From Tissierellia bacterium (GTDB lineage Bacteria > Bacillota > Clostridia > Tissierellales > Peptoniphilaceae): 62,291 nucleotides of DNA. Location of the stretch: contig JAUNLK010000011.1 in assembly GCA_030535395.1 (NCBI GenBank), forward strand, positions 1 to 62,291, written 5' to 3'. The notes beneath the pieces are model-generated. The model did not search any database, had not been told where the DNA came from, and saw only the letters and a program-made list of their open reading frames with translations. Position 1 is the first letter of the stretch; the number at the start of each line of letters is the position of its first letter. This document shows positions 17,910 through 25,906 of the stretch, in pieces. The translations under genes and the position numbers were made by a program.

Positions 17910-18923
17910 TCACAGTAAGAGGGGGCTCAGCCCATTGAAGAGATAGCCCACCAGAATGATGCCCACGGTGCAGATGGCCACAAAGAGGGCCAGAAGCTGG
18001 GGCTTTACGGCTTTTTTCAGCATAATCAGGGAGGGGAAGCTCAGGGTGGTCACCGCCATCATAAAGGAGAGGACGGTCCCCAGCTGGGCCCCCTTGGCCA
18101 GGAGGGCCTCCGCTATGGGAATGGTGCCGAAGATGTCGGCATACATGGGGACCCCCACCAGGGTGGCCAGCACCACCCCCAGGGGATTTTCCCGGCCCAG
18201 GAGGCCCACCACCCACTCCTGGGGAATCCAGTTGTGGATGACAGCGCCAATGCCCACCCCCACCAGGATGTAGGGAAAGACCTTCTTGAAGGTGTCCACC
18301 ACCTGGGTCTTGGCAAAGGCCATTCGCTCCCTCTGGCTCACTTGGGGGGAGGAGAAGTCCACCCCCTTGGAGCGGAGAATGAAGGCCTCCACATAGCGCT
18401 CCATGTGGAGCTTCTCAATGATGAGGCCCCCCAACACGGCAATGACCAGGCCCACCAGGACATAGGCCACGGCGATTTTCACCCCGAAGATGCTCATGAG
18501 GAGGACCAAGCTCCCCAGATCCACCATGGGGGAGGAAATGAGAAAGGAGAAAGTGACCCCCACCGGGAGCCCCGCGCCAGTGAAACCCATAAAGAGGGGA
18601 ATGGAGGAGCAGGAGCAGAAGGGGGTCACCGTCCCCAAAAGGGCGGAGAGGACATTGGCCCCCAGGCCCCGGTAGCCCCCCAGGATCCTCTTGGTCCGCT
18701 CCGGGGGGAAGAAGCTCTGTATGTAGGAGATGACAAAGATCAACAGACAGAGGAGGATGGTGATTTTCACCACATCGTAGATAAAAAATTGCAGGGCACC
18801 CCCAGCGGGACCACTGAGATCCAGCCCCAGGGCCGTAAGCCCCCGGCCCACCAATTGCCAGAGCCACTTCATGCCCAAAAGTTCCTCCTGGATCCAGCGG
18901 CCAAATAGTACAAATCCTTCCAA
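17910..18923 (-). CDS. permease of the DUF318/ArsP_1 family
   Basis: 337-residue membrane protein with about eight to ten hydrophobic segments in two blocks and the family Cys motif TPFCSCSSIPLF (Cys103, Cys105). Members are thought to export metalloids or organoarsenicals. The open frame begins with TTG 18923 after AAGGGGG; the ATG at 18872 (MKWLWQL), after AGGAGG, is a realistic alternative and fits family N-termini better. Transcribed from the ArsR-controlled promoter, 10 bases after arsR. Confidence 0.86.
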   Translation of the reverse strand: MEGFVLFGRWIQEELLGMKWLWQLVGRGLTALGLDLSGPAGGALQFFIYDVVKITILLCLLIFVISYIQSFFPPERTKRILGGYRGLGANVLSALLGTVTPFCSCSSIPLFMGFTGAGLPVGVTFSFLISSPMVDLGSLVLLMSIFGVKIAVAYVLVGLVIAVLGGLIIEKLHMERYVEAFILRSKGVDFSSPQVSQRERMAFAKTQVVDTFKKVFPYILVGVGIGAVIHNWIPQEWVVGLLGRENPLGVVLATLVGVPMYADIFGTIPIAEALLAKGAQLGTVLSFMMAVTTLSFPSLIMLKKAVKPQLLALFVAICTVGIILVGYLFNGLSPLLL

Positions 18924-18933
18924 ATATTCCCCC

Positions 18934-19224
18934 TTACTCTTCCTTCCACAGTCCGGCAGGTTCCAGCAGGCCCAGGCCCTTTGCGGCCTCCTCCCAGCCC
19001 CTGCCCCCCAGCTGATAATAGGTCCACTTCCCCTGGGGCCTGGCCGTCACCAGCTCCGCCTGACAGAGGATTTTCATATGATAGGACAGGGCCGACTGGG
19101 CCATGTCCCTGGCTTCCATGAGGACACAGGCGCAGCGCTCTCCCCCCTTGAGTTCCTCCAGTATCCCCAGGCGCTTTTCATCCCCCAGGGCCTTGTATAT
19201 CTTGGCCAATTGGGAAAGATCCAC
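18934..19224 (-). CDS. ArsR/SmtB-family metalloregulator
   Basis: 96-residue winged-helix repressor: KALGDEKRLGILEEL, then RCACVL, then the recognition helix MAQSALSYHMKIL. The CxC pair (Cys31, Cys33) sits where As(III)-sensing ArsR proteins have CxCxxC; the third Cys is absent. GTG 19224 is chosen because GGAGG lies six bases upstream and the family domain starts there; the longer open frame runs through promoter and operator. Probably represses its own operon until a soft metal or metalloid binds. Confidence 0.9.
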   Translation of the reverse strand: MDLSQLAKIYKALGDEKRLGILEELKGGERCACVLMEARDMAQSALSYHMKILCQAELVTARPQGKWTYYQLGGRGWEEAAKGLGLLEPAGLWKEE

Positions 19225-19239
19225 GGCCCACCTCCTCAA

Positions 19240-19255
19240 ATCAATTATTTTTGAT
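19240..19255 (-). promoter_or_regulatory. ArsR operator
   Basis: Perfect ATCAA-N6-TTGAT inverted repeat, the classic ArsR-family operator, located between the -10 box and the arsR start so that binding blocks initiation. A further partial half-site (AATCAATT) lies just upstream. Confidence 0.82.
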
Positions 19256-19261
19256 GAATCA

Positions 19262-19290
19262 ATTTTAGCCCCTGAGACGGTGCCCGTCAA
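19262..19290 (-). promoter_or_regulatory. promoter of arsR-permease-thioredoxin operon
   Basis: Minus-strand TTGACG (19285-19290), 17 bases, TAAAAT (19262-19267). Confidence 0.82.
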
Positions 19291-19315
19291 GTTGGGGATG
19301 GGTTTTTTCTCCCGC

Positions 19316-19343
19316 AAAAAAGGGACCACCTTTAAGTGGTCCC
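19316..19343 (-). terminator. terminator of proBA
   Basis: GGGACCAC / GTGGTCCC hairpin with 5-base loop then T6 on the minus strand. It lies directly upstream of the arsR promoter. Confidence 0.88.
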
Positions 19344-19366
19344 CATGAATCTTTAGCAATGAATCT

Positions 19367-20629
19367 TTAGCTGCGAATCTGTCCCCTCCCGGTGACAATG
19401 TACTTGGTGGTCACCAGGTGCTGGGCGCCAAAGGGCCCCCGGACGTGGAGCTTCTGGGTGCTGATCCCCATTTCCATGCCATAGCCGAAGCAGCCCCCGT
19501 CGGTGAAGCGGCTGGAGGCATTGACATAGACCACGGCGGCATCCACCCTCTGGGTGAACTCCTCCGCGGCAGCGATGTCCTCGGTGACAATGACCTCACT
19601 GTGGCCCGAGGAGTAGCGGCCAATGTGTTCCACCGCCTCATCCAGGCCGTCCACCACCTTTACGGCAATGGCATAGTCCAAGAACTCATTGGCAAAGTCC
19701 TCCTCGGTGACGGGCTTGGCCTGGGGAAATTCCGCCAGGGTGGCGCTGTCCCCGTGGATGACCACGCCGTGGGCCTCGGCGATCTCCCGGAGTTTGGGGA
19801 AGAAGTCCCCCGCCACCTCCCGGTGAATGAGGAGGGTCTCCAGGGCATTGCACACCCCGGGCCGCTGGGTCTTGCCGTTTTCAAAGATGGCCGCCGCCAT
19901 ATCCACATCGGCCTTGGCATCCACATAGAGGTGGCAGTTCCCCACCCCGGTTTCAATGGTGGGCACCGTGGCATTTTGGGTCACTGCAGAAATGAGCCTG
20001 CCGCTCCCCCGGGGGATGAGGACGTCCACGTGGCCCTTGAGGCCCATGAGGATATTGGAGGAGTCGTGGGTGGTGTCGTCAATGAAGCCAATGAGGCCGG
20101 GGTCCAAGTCCACCTCCGTGAGGGCCTCCTTCATGAGGGCCACCAGGGCCCGGTTGGAATTGAGGGCCTCCTTGCCCCCTCGAAGGAGGATGCCATTGCC
20201 CGACTTCAGGGCCAGGGCCACGGCATCCACGGTGACATTGGGCCGGGCCTCGTAGATCATCCCCAAAACCCCCATGGGCACGGTCTTTTTCAAAAGGCCC
20301 ATGCCCTCCTCCAGGGTGCTTCCCTCCACCACCTGACCCACGGGGTCCGGCTGATGGAGGAGGACCTCCGATGCCCCGGCAATGGCCTCGATCCGCTCCC
20401 GGTCCAAATAGAGGCGGTCCAGGAGGGCCTCACTGAGGCCGAGGGCTCTGCCGGCTTCCATGTCCAGCTCATTGGCGGCCACCACCTGGGGCCACTTTTC
20501 CCTGAGTTTGTCCCCAATGGCCTCAATCCCTGCCATCCGCTCACCGTGGCTCTTGGCGCTCAGGGCCCTCTGGGCCCGGCGGGCCTCCTCAGCCAGGGCG
20601 ATGATCCTATCCCTTAAAGAACGTTCCAA
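19367..20629 (-). CDS. proA: gamma-glutamyl phosphate reductase
   Basis: NADPH-dependent reduction of glutamyl-5-phosphate to the semialdehyde, second step of proline synthesis. 420 residues, with the active-site stretch around TQRPGVCNALETLL (catalytic Cys) and the PRGSGRLI loop. I prefer the TTG at 20629 as start because GGAGGAG lies six bases upstream; a TTG at 20644 would add five residues. It overlaps the end of proB by about 23 bases, so the two are coupled. Confidence 0.94.
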   Translation of the reverse strand: MERSLRDRIIALAEEARRAQRALSAKSHGERMAGIEAIGDKLREKWPQVVAANELDMEAGRALGLSEALLDRLYLDRERIEAIAGASEVLLHQPDPVGQVVEGSTLEEGMGLLKKTVPMGVLGMIYEARPNVTVDAVALALKSGNGILLRGGKEALNSNRALVALMKEALTEVDLDPGLIGFIDDTTHDSSNILMGLKGHVDVLIPRGSGRLISAVTQNATVPTIETGVGNCHLYVDAKADVDMAAAIFENGKTQRPGVCNALETLLIHREVAGDFFPKLREIAEAHGVVIHGDSATLAEFPQAKPVTEEDFANEFLDYAIAVKVVDGLDEAVEHIGRYSSGHSEVIVTEDIAAAEEFTQRVDAAVVYVNASSRFTDGGCFGYGMEMGISTQKLHVRGPFGAQHLVTTKYIVTGRGQIRS

Positions 20630-21392
20630 TGTCTTCTCCTCCAATCATTTCTTCCAAAAGTCCGATGTCCCTGCCATTGGCAATGATGGTGTCGATGCCC
20701 TTTTCCCCGGCGAGCTTCGCCGCCTTGATCTTGGTGGCCATGCCCCCGGTTCCCAGGGCCGAGCCCGCCCCCTGGGCCACCGCCTCCACTTCCGCCGTAA
20801 TGGCGGGGACATAGGAGATCCGCTCTGCCTCCGGGTTTTTCCTGGGATTGTCGCTGTAGAGGCCGTCGGTGTCGGTGAGGAGGATCAAGAGATCCGCCCC
20901 CACCAGCCGGGCCACCATGGCGGAGAGGGTGTCATTGTCCCCGTACTCAATTTCGTAGGTGGAAATGGCGTCATTCTCATTGACAATGGGAATGAGCTGC
21001 TGGGCCAAGAGGCGCTCAAAGGTGTTTTGCGCATTGAGGGTCATCTCCTCATTTCCCTCGATGATCTTGGTGAGGAGAATCTGGGCGGGCATATAGCCGT
21101 GGTGGGAGAATCCCTGGGTGTAGAGATTCATCAAAGCCACCTGACCCACGGCCGAGGCCGCCTGCTTGGCAATGACCTCCCGGGGCCGCTCCTTCATCCC
21201 CATGCCAAAGGCCCCCACGGCAATGGCCGCGGAGGAGACCAAAATCACCTGGTAACCCAAATCCATGAGATGGGCAATTTCCCAGCAGAGTTGGTCCAAA
21301 TATTTTAAATTTATTTTTCCATTTTCGTGGGTGAGGGAGCTGGTCCCCACTTTGATCACCACTCGCTCAATGGATGATTTCATCGGACGCAT
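20607..21392 (-). CDS. proB: glutamate 5-kinase (short form without PUA domain)
   Basis: Phosphorylates glutamate, first step of proline synthesis. The N-terminal VVIKVGTSSLT and VSSAAIAVGAFGMG motifs define the amino-acid kinase fold, and DNDTLSAMVA with LLTDTDGLYSDNP complete it. At 261 residues it ends after the kinase domain and lacks the C-terminal PUA domain of E. coli ProB, as in several other Bacillota. A weak promoter (TGTACAAT -10) lies just upstream. Confidence 0.94.
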   Translation of the reverse strand: MRPMKSSIERVVIKVGTSSLTHENGKINLKYLDQLCWEIAHLMDLGYQVILVSSAAIAVGAFGMGMKERPREVIAKQAASAVGQVALMNLYTQGFSHHGYMPAQILLTKIIEGNEEMTLNAQNTFERLLAQQLIPIVNENDAISTYEIEYGDNDTLSAMVARLVGADLLILLTDTDGLYSDNPRKNPEAERISYVPAITAEVEAVAQGAGSALGTGGMATKIKAAKLAGEKGIDTIIANGRDIGLLEEMIGGEDIGTFFKG

Positions 21393-21507
21393 AAACTGCC
21401 CCTTTCTTCAAGTATGACGTTATTGTACACTTAACGTGCACCCCGTGACCAGTCCCGGAGGGGGAGTTGTCTGTAGCTTGCAAGATCCAATGTAGAAAGA
21501 GGTGTCT

Positions 21508-22353
21508 ATGAGTTTTTCCAAGAAATCCAATTTTCCAGATAAAAATAAAGACTTCCGCATCATTCCTGAAAAATACATCCCCGAAATCGAATCGGAGCTG
21601 AGAAAAAAGGCCATCACCATTCCCAAGGAGGTCTATGACTGCTCCGGGATTCGCATACAGGGCACCCGGATCAAGTCCTTTTTGTTTTCCATGGACATCG
21701 CCGTCATTAAAAACTCCAATGCCCAGTCCATCCTGGCGGTGTATCCCTTCACCCCCCAGTTGTCCATCATCGATGCCATTATCAAGGCCTCCTCGGTGCC
21801 GGTCTTTGCCGGAGTGGGCGGGGGCATCACCAGTGGCCAGCGGAGCATACAGATCGCCATTCAGTCGGAGCTCATGGGGGCCTATGGGGTGGTAGTCAAC
21901 AGCCCCATGCCGGCGGAGATCATTGCCCAGATGTACGAGGTCCTGGACATTCCCATTGTGGCCACCGTCACCACCGAGTACGACGACATTGTGGGAAAGA
22001 TCAATGCCGGCGCCCGCATCCTCAATATCTCCGGGGGAAAGGAGACGGCCAGCCTCATAAAAAAAGTCCGGGCCATTGTGGGGGACGAGTTCCCCATTAT
22101 CGCCACGGGGGGCCACAAGGGGGAGAATATCACCCGGACCATCCAGGCCGGGGCCAATGGCATCAGCTACACCCCGCCCTCCAGTGCCGAGCTCTTCCAG
22201 GGGGTCATGGAGGACTACCGCCAGAATGCCCAGAAGAAGACCAATCCCAACGATCCCAAAAAGCTCATTCCCGACTATCAGGACGACTTGGTCTTCTCCC
22301 CCGAGGAAATCGAGTACATTGAGAAGGGAGCCTCTGGGGAAGATGATGAATAG
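21508..22353 (+). CDS. TIM-barrel protein of unknown function
   Basis: 281-residue protein with alternating hydrophobic strands and glycine-rich loops (VFAGVGGGITSG, NISGGKETASLI, IIATGGHKGENI) typical of phosphate-binding beta/alpha barrels such as thiamine-phosphate or indoleglycerol-phosphate synthases. I cannot name its reaction. The start is ATG 21508 behind AAGAGG; a GTG two codons earlier is less likely. It overlaps the next gene by 11 bases, so the barrel enzyme and an AI-2E family transporter are co-translated. The acidic tail (EEIEYIEKGASGEDDE) overlaps the next gene start. Confidence 0.75.
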   Translation: MSFSKKSNFPDKNKDFRIIPEKYIPEIESELRKKAITIPKEVYDCSGIRIQGTRIKSFLFSMDIAVIKNSNAQSILAVYPFTPQLSIIDAIIKASSVPVFAGVGGGITSGQRSIQIAIQSELMGAYGVVVNSPMPAEIIAQMYEVLDIPIVATVTTEYDDIVGKINAGARILNISGGKETASLIKKVRAIVGDEFPIIATGGHKGENITRTIQAGANGISYTPPSSAELFQGVMEDYRQNAQKKTNPNDPKKLIPDYQDDLVFSPEEIEYIEKGASGEDDE

Positions 22354-23443
22354 CAAATTTACCCGGGCCCTGATCCACATCATCCTGGTCCTCCTCATCA
22401 TCCTCCTCTTTATGCTCACCCGGGACTTTCTGAATCCCGTCTACAGCATTCTCTCCTTTCTCATCACCCCCTTCATCCTGGCCATCTACATCTTCTACGC
22501 CTTTCGCCCCATTCGCAATCGCATCACCAAGTGGACGGGGCGAAACACCCTGGCGGCGGTGATCACCTTTCTCCTCTTCATCGTCTTCTCGGTCTTTCTC
22601 ATCTTCATTACCACCGATCTCATCATCAATCAGTTTATGAGCTTCGTTCAGACCCTGGACTTCGACCGCCTCTCCCTGGCCCTCAATTCCATTGATCTGG
22701 AGGTGGTCAATGACTATGTGGACGTCCAGGCCTATATCGACAAGGCCGAGCAGCTCCTCCAGCAATTTGCAGCTCAGGTGCCCTATCGCCTCCAGGGCCT
22801 CATTGGCAATCTCGCCAATATTGGCTCGGTGCTTCTGCTCATTATCATTGGCTTTTTCTATCTCCTGAAGGATGAGGAGGAGGTCTCCCAGTCCCTGGCC
22901 AAGCTCCCCATGGGCCCCTACACCTCCGACATCCGGAAGATCCTCCACGAGATCCACAACACCCTGGAGGACTACATCGCCGGGCAGATCTTTGTGGCGG
23001 TCCTCTTAGGGGTCCTCATGTTTGTGGGCTACCTCATCATAGGCCTCCCCTACAGCTTTGCCCTGGCCCTCATTGCCATGCTCTTTAACTTTATCCCCTT
23101 TATTGGCCCCTTCCTGGGGGCGGTCCCCGCCGTGGTGGTGGCCCTCACCATGAGCCCCATGATGATTCTCAAGGTGGCCCTGGTCTCGGTGGTGGTGCAG
23201 CAGCTGGAGGGCAATGTCATCACCCCCAATATTATGGGCTCCAAGCTGGACATTCACCCCTTTGTGGTGATGATCTCGGTGCTCATTTCCATGAGCCTCT
23301 TTGGCGTCCTGGGGGCACTGGTGGCCACCCCCCTCTACATGGTCATTAAAATCGTCATCACCAATCTTCACATCATTCGCCTGAGAAGCCGAAATATGAA
23401 TCCCATTCCCGACGAGGGGCCCCTGGACTTCAGGGAAAAATAA
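22343..23443 (+). CDS. AI-2E family transporter (PF01594-type)
   Basis: 366-residue membrane protein with around eight hydrophobic segments: two near the N-terminus, one after residue 60, an extended hydrophilic loop, and a C-terminal cluster containing FNFIPFIGPFLGAVPA and VVVQQLEGNVITPNIMG, both family hallmarks. Members move diverse small molecules or Na+ and the family name does not prove autoinducer transport. Starts with adjacent ATGs at 22343/22346 within the end of the TIM-barrel gene. Confidence 0.88.
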   Translation: MMNSKFTRALIHIILVLLIILLFMLTRDFLNPVYSILSFLITPFILAIYIFYAFRPIRNRITKWTGRNTLAAVITFLLFIVFSVFLIFITTDLIINQFMSFVQTLDFDRLSLALNSIDLEVVNDYVDVQAYIDKAEQLLQQFAAQVPYRLQGLIGNLANIGSVLLLIIIGFFYLLKDEEEVSQSLAKLPMGPYTSDIRKILHEIHNTLEDYIAGQIFVAVLLGVLMFVGYLIIGLPYSFALALIAMLFNFIPFIGPFLGAVPAVVVALTMSPMMILKVALVSVVVQQLEGNVITPNIMGSKLDIHPFVVMISVLISMSLFGVLGALVATPLYMVIKIVITNLHIIRLRSRNMNPIPDEGPLDFREK

Positions 23444-23464
23444 TTCCATCTTAAAACAAATGTC

Positions 23465-23509
23465 GACCCCCAGAGGCCCGTCCCAAGACCGGCCTTTGGG
23501 GGTCTTTTT
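23465..23509 (+). terminator. terminator of the TIM-barrel/transporter operon
   Basis: GACCCCCA...TGGGGGTC hairpin with an inner GGCC/GGCC part followed by T5. Confidence 0.8.
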
Positions 23510-23514
23510 CCAAT

Positions 23515-23549
23515 AAAAAACCCTTGGACCGCAGCGGAGCCAAGGGTTT
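23515..23549 (-). terminator. terminator of gltX
   Basis: AACCCTTGG / CCAAGGGTT stem, T-rich on both flanks, so it can work from either side between the convergent genes. Confidence 0.85.
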
Positions 23550-23572
23550 GTTTTTTGATGTGAAAATGAGCT

Positions 23573-25054
23573 TTAAGCCATGGCTGCGGCCTCTTTGGCC
23601 ACGGCGATTCTCCGCAGGAGTTCGTCTTTTCCAATGAGATAGAGGATGTTCACCATCTCGGGGCCGTGGACCACGCCGGTGATGGCGGCCCGGGCGGGCA
23701 TAAAGAGCTTCTTGCCCTTGACGCCGCTGGCCTTTTGGACTTCCTTCATAAAGGTCTTGGCCCTCTCGGGAGTCATTTCCTCCATCTCTTTCAGGAGGGC
23801 CTCCATGGTGCTCAGGACCTCGGGGGCAGTTTCCGACTTCAGCTCCCCCAGGGCCGCCTCGTCGGTCACTTTAAACTCCCCGAAGAGGAAGGCCGAGCGC
23901 TCCGGCACCTGCTCCACCCGGTCCAGGGAGTCCTTGATGGTCTCCATGAGGGTGAGCATTTTTTCCCTGTTTTCCCGAATATAGTCGGCGGTGATTCCTC
24001 CATCGGCCAAATAGGGGGTGGCCAGTTCCAGGAGCTCTTCGTTGGTGAGCTCCTTCATATAGTGGCTGTTGACCCAGTCCAGCTTCTTCACATCGAAGAC
24101 GCCCCCGGCCTTGGCAATGCGGCTGGGGTCAAAGGCCTCGATGAGCTGATCCATGGAGAAGATCTCCTCATTGGAATCGGGGCTCCAGCCCACCAGTGCC
24201 AGATAGTTCACCAGGCCCTCTGGGAGATAGCCGTGGCCCCTGAAGTCCTCCACGGAGACGTCCCCCTGGCGCTTGGAGAGCTTCTTGTGATTTTCATTGA
24301 GGACCCCGGGGAGGTGGATGTAGGTGGGCTGCTCCCAGCCAAAGGCCTCATAGAGATAGACGTGCTTGGGGGTGGAGGGGAGCCACTCCTCCCCCCGAAT
24401 GATGTGGCTGATACCCATGAGGTGGTCGTCCACCACCACCGCCAGGTGATAGGTGGGGAAGCCGTCGCTCTTCATGAGAACCTGGTCGTCCATCTCATTG
24501 GTATTGATGGTGATGTCCCCCCGAACGATGTCGTGGAAGTGGATGTCCCGGTCGTGGGGGAGCTTCAGGCGCACCACATGGTCCTCGCCCTGGGCCACCC
24601 GCTCTTTGGCCTCCTCCTTGGAGATGGCCCGGCACAGGCCGTCGTAGCGGGGCACCTGGCCCTTGATTTTCTGCTCTTCCCTCAGAGCGTCCAGGCGCTC
24701 CTTGGAGCAGAAGCAGTAGTAGGCCTTGTCCTCTTCAATGAGCTGATCCACGTATTTCTCGTAGGTCTTCAGCCGCTGGGACTGGATGTAGGGGCCCCGG
24801 TCCCCCACCTGGGTGAGTTCCCCGTCCTTTAAGGTGACTCCCTCGTCAATTTCAATCCCCGACCACTGGAGGCTCCGGACCAGATTTTCCATGGCCCCCT
24901 CCACAAAGCGGGTCCTATCGGTGTCCTCAATGCGAAGGAGGAACTTCCCCCCCTTTTGCCGCGCATAGATGTAATTGTAGATGGCCGTTCTCAGGCCACC
25001 AATGTGTAGATATCCCGTGGGGGATGGCGCAAAGCGCACCCGTACTTCTTCCAT
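23573..25054 (-). CDS. gltX: glutamate--tRNA ligase
   Basis: Class I aminoacyl-tRNA synthetase, 493 residues. HIGH-type motif HIGG at 17-20 within APSPTGYLHIGG and the KMSKS-type motif KLSKRQGD around residue 250; the C-terminal half is the anticodon-binding helical domain. ATG 25054 is preferred over the ATG four codons upstream because GGAGG lies five bases before it. A Cys pair (YYCFCSKERL) occurs near residue 115, part of the zinc-binding or degenerate zinc-binding insert. Confidence 0.96.
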   Translation of the reverse strand: MEEVRVRFAPSPTGYLHIGGLRTAIYNYIYARQKGGKFLLRIEDTDRTRFVEGAMENLVRSLQWSGIEIDEGVTLKDGELTQVGDRGPYIQSQRLKTYEKYVDQLIEEDKAYYCFCSKERLDALREEQKIKGQVPRYDGLCRAISKEEAKERVAQGEDHVVRLKLPHDRDIHFHDIVRGDITINTNEMDDQVLMKSDGFPTYHLAVVVDDHLMGISHIIRGEEWLPSTPKHVYLYEAFGWEQPTYIHLPGVLNENHKKLSKRQGDVSVEDFRGHGYLPEGLVNYLALVGWSPDSNEEIFSMDQLIEAFDPSRIAKAGGVFDVKKLDWVNSHYMKELTNEELLELATPYLADGGITADYIRENREKMLTLMETIKDSLDRVEQVPERSAFLFGEFKVTDEAALGELKSETAPEVLSTMEALLKEMEEMTPERAKTFMKEVQKASGVKGKKLFMPARAAITGVVHGPEMVNILYLIGKDELLRRIAVAKEAAAMA

Positions 25055-25086
25055 TCTGTCCTCCATATCTAGGCCCTCAGGGGCCT

Positions 25087-25827
25087 TTATTTTTCCGCCA
25101 AATCAAAACGTCCCAAAATCTGAGCTCTCTCCCCCATATTGAGAATCAACTCCCGGGGATACTGAATCTCCTCCAATAGGCTCAAAGCCAGATCCAATTC
25201 CCCCACGGACACATCCATGTGGGCATCGGAATTCACCACCACTTCCATGCCCAGCTCTCCGCCAATGGCCAGGAGCTTCAGGAGATTCTCCCGGGCCCCC
25301 TTTCTGGGGCCGTGGGCCTTGAGGGAGGTGTTGTTCACCTCACAGAAGAGCCCCCGATCCACAATCTCCCGGGCAAGAACCTGGTAGTCCAGGGGGTAGC
25401 GCATATCGTCGGGGTGGCCCACAATGGCCACCTTGGGGTGGTCCATGGCCCCCACTACGGCCCGGGTGTTTTCCAGTGTGCTGCCCGGCAGGATACAGGG
25501 CCGGTGAAGGCTCACGATGACATAGTCCAGGGGCCGGTGGAGGGGGTCGATGTCAATGGCCCCCCGGTAGTCGGTAATATTGGCCTCCACCCCACAGAGG
25601 ACCGTCACCCCGTCCAAGACCCGGGGAATGGCATTGTAATTGGTAAAAAAAGCATTGGTGTACACGCCACTCATGGCCTTGGAGTGGTCCGTGGTGCCCA
25701 GGATCTCCAGCCCCTTGGCCTTGGCCGCGGTGACATTTTCCCTGAGGGTGGAATACCCGTGGGCACTTGCCAGGGTGTGGGTGTGTAAATCCATTTGTAC
25801 CAATATCCTCACCCTTTCTTCTTTCAT
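25087..25827 (-). CDS. PHP-domain phosphoesterase, YcdX-like
   Basis: Metal-dependent phosphatase fold: N-terminal DLHTHTLASAHGYSTL, TTDHSKAM, VEANI, IVGHPDDMRYP, EVNNTSLK and NSDAHMD supply the His/Asp/Glu ligands of the trinuclear PHP site. About 235-246 residues, matching YcdX-like proteins. The annotated start is ATG 25827; the ATG at 25794 (MDLHTHT) is equally plausible. A TATAAT at 25849-25854 may be its -10. Placed after gltX with no obvious functional link. Confidence 0.85.
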   Translation of the reverse strand: MKEERVRILVQMDLHTHTLASAHGYSTLRENVTAAKAKGLEILGTTDHSKAMSGVYTNAFFTNYNAIPRVLDGVTVLCGVEANITDYRGAIDIDPLHRPLDYVIVSLHRPCILPGSTLENTRAVVGAMDHPKVAIVGHPDDMRYPLDYQVLAREIVDRGLFCEVNNTSLKAHGPRKGARENLLKLLAIGGELGMEVVVNSDAHMDVSVGELDLALSLLEEIQYPRELILNMGERAQILGRFDLAEK

Positions 25828-25876
25828 TTCCGTAAACTCATGGGATCTATTATAGCACAGGCCACGGGACCATGGA

Positions 25877-25899
25877 AAAGCCGACCCGCTGTCGGATCG
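25877..25899 (-). terminator. terminator of the osmoprotectant transporter operon
   Basis: GCCGAxCC / GGGTCGGC hairpin with GACA-type loop and T4 on the minus strand, just after the permease-binding protein gene. Confidence 0.7.
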
Positions 25900-25906
25900 G
25901 CCAAAC

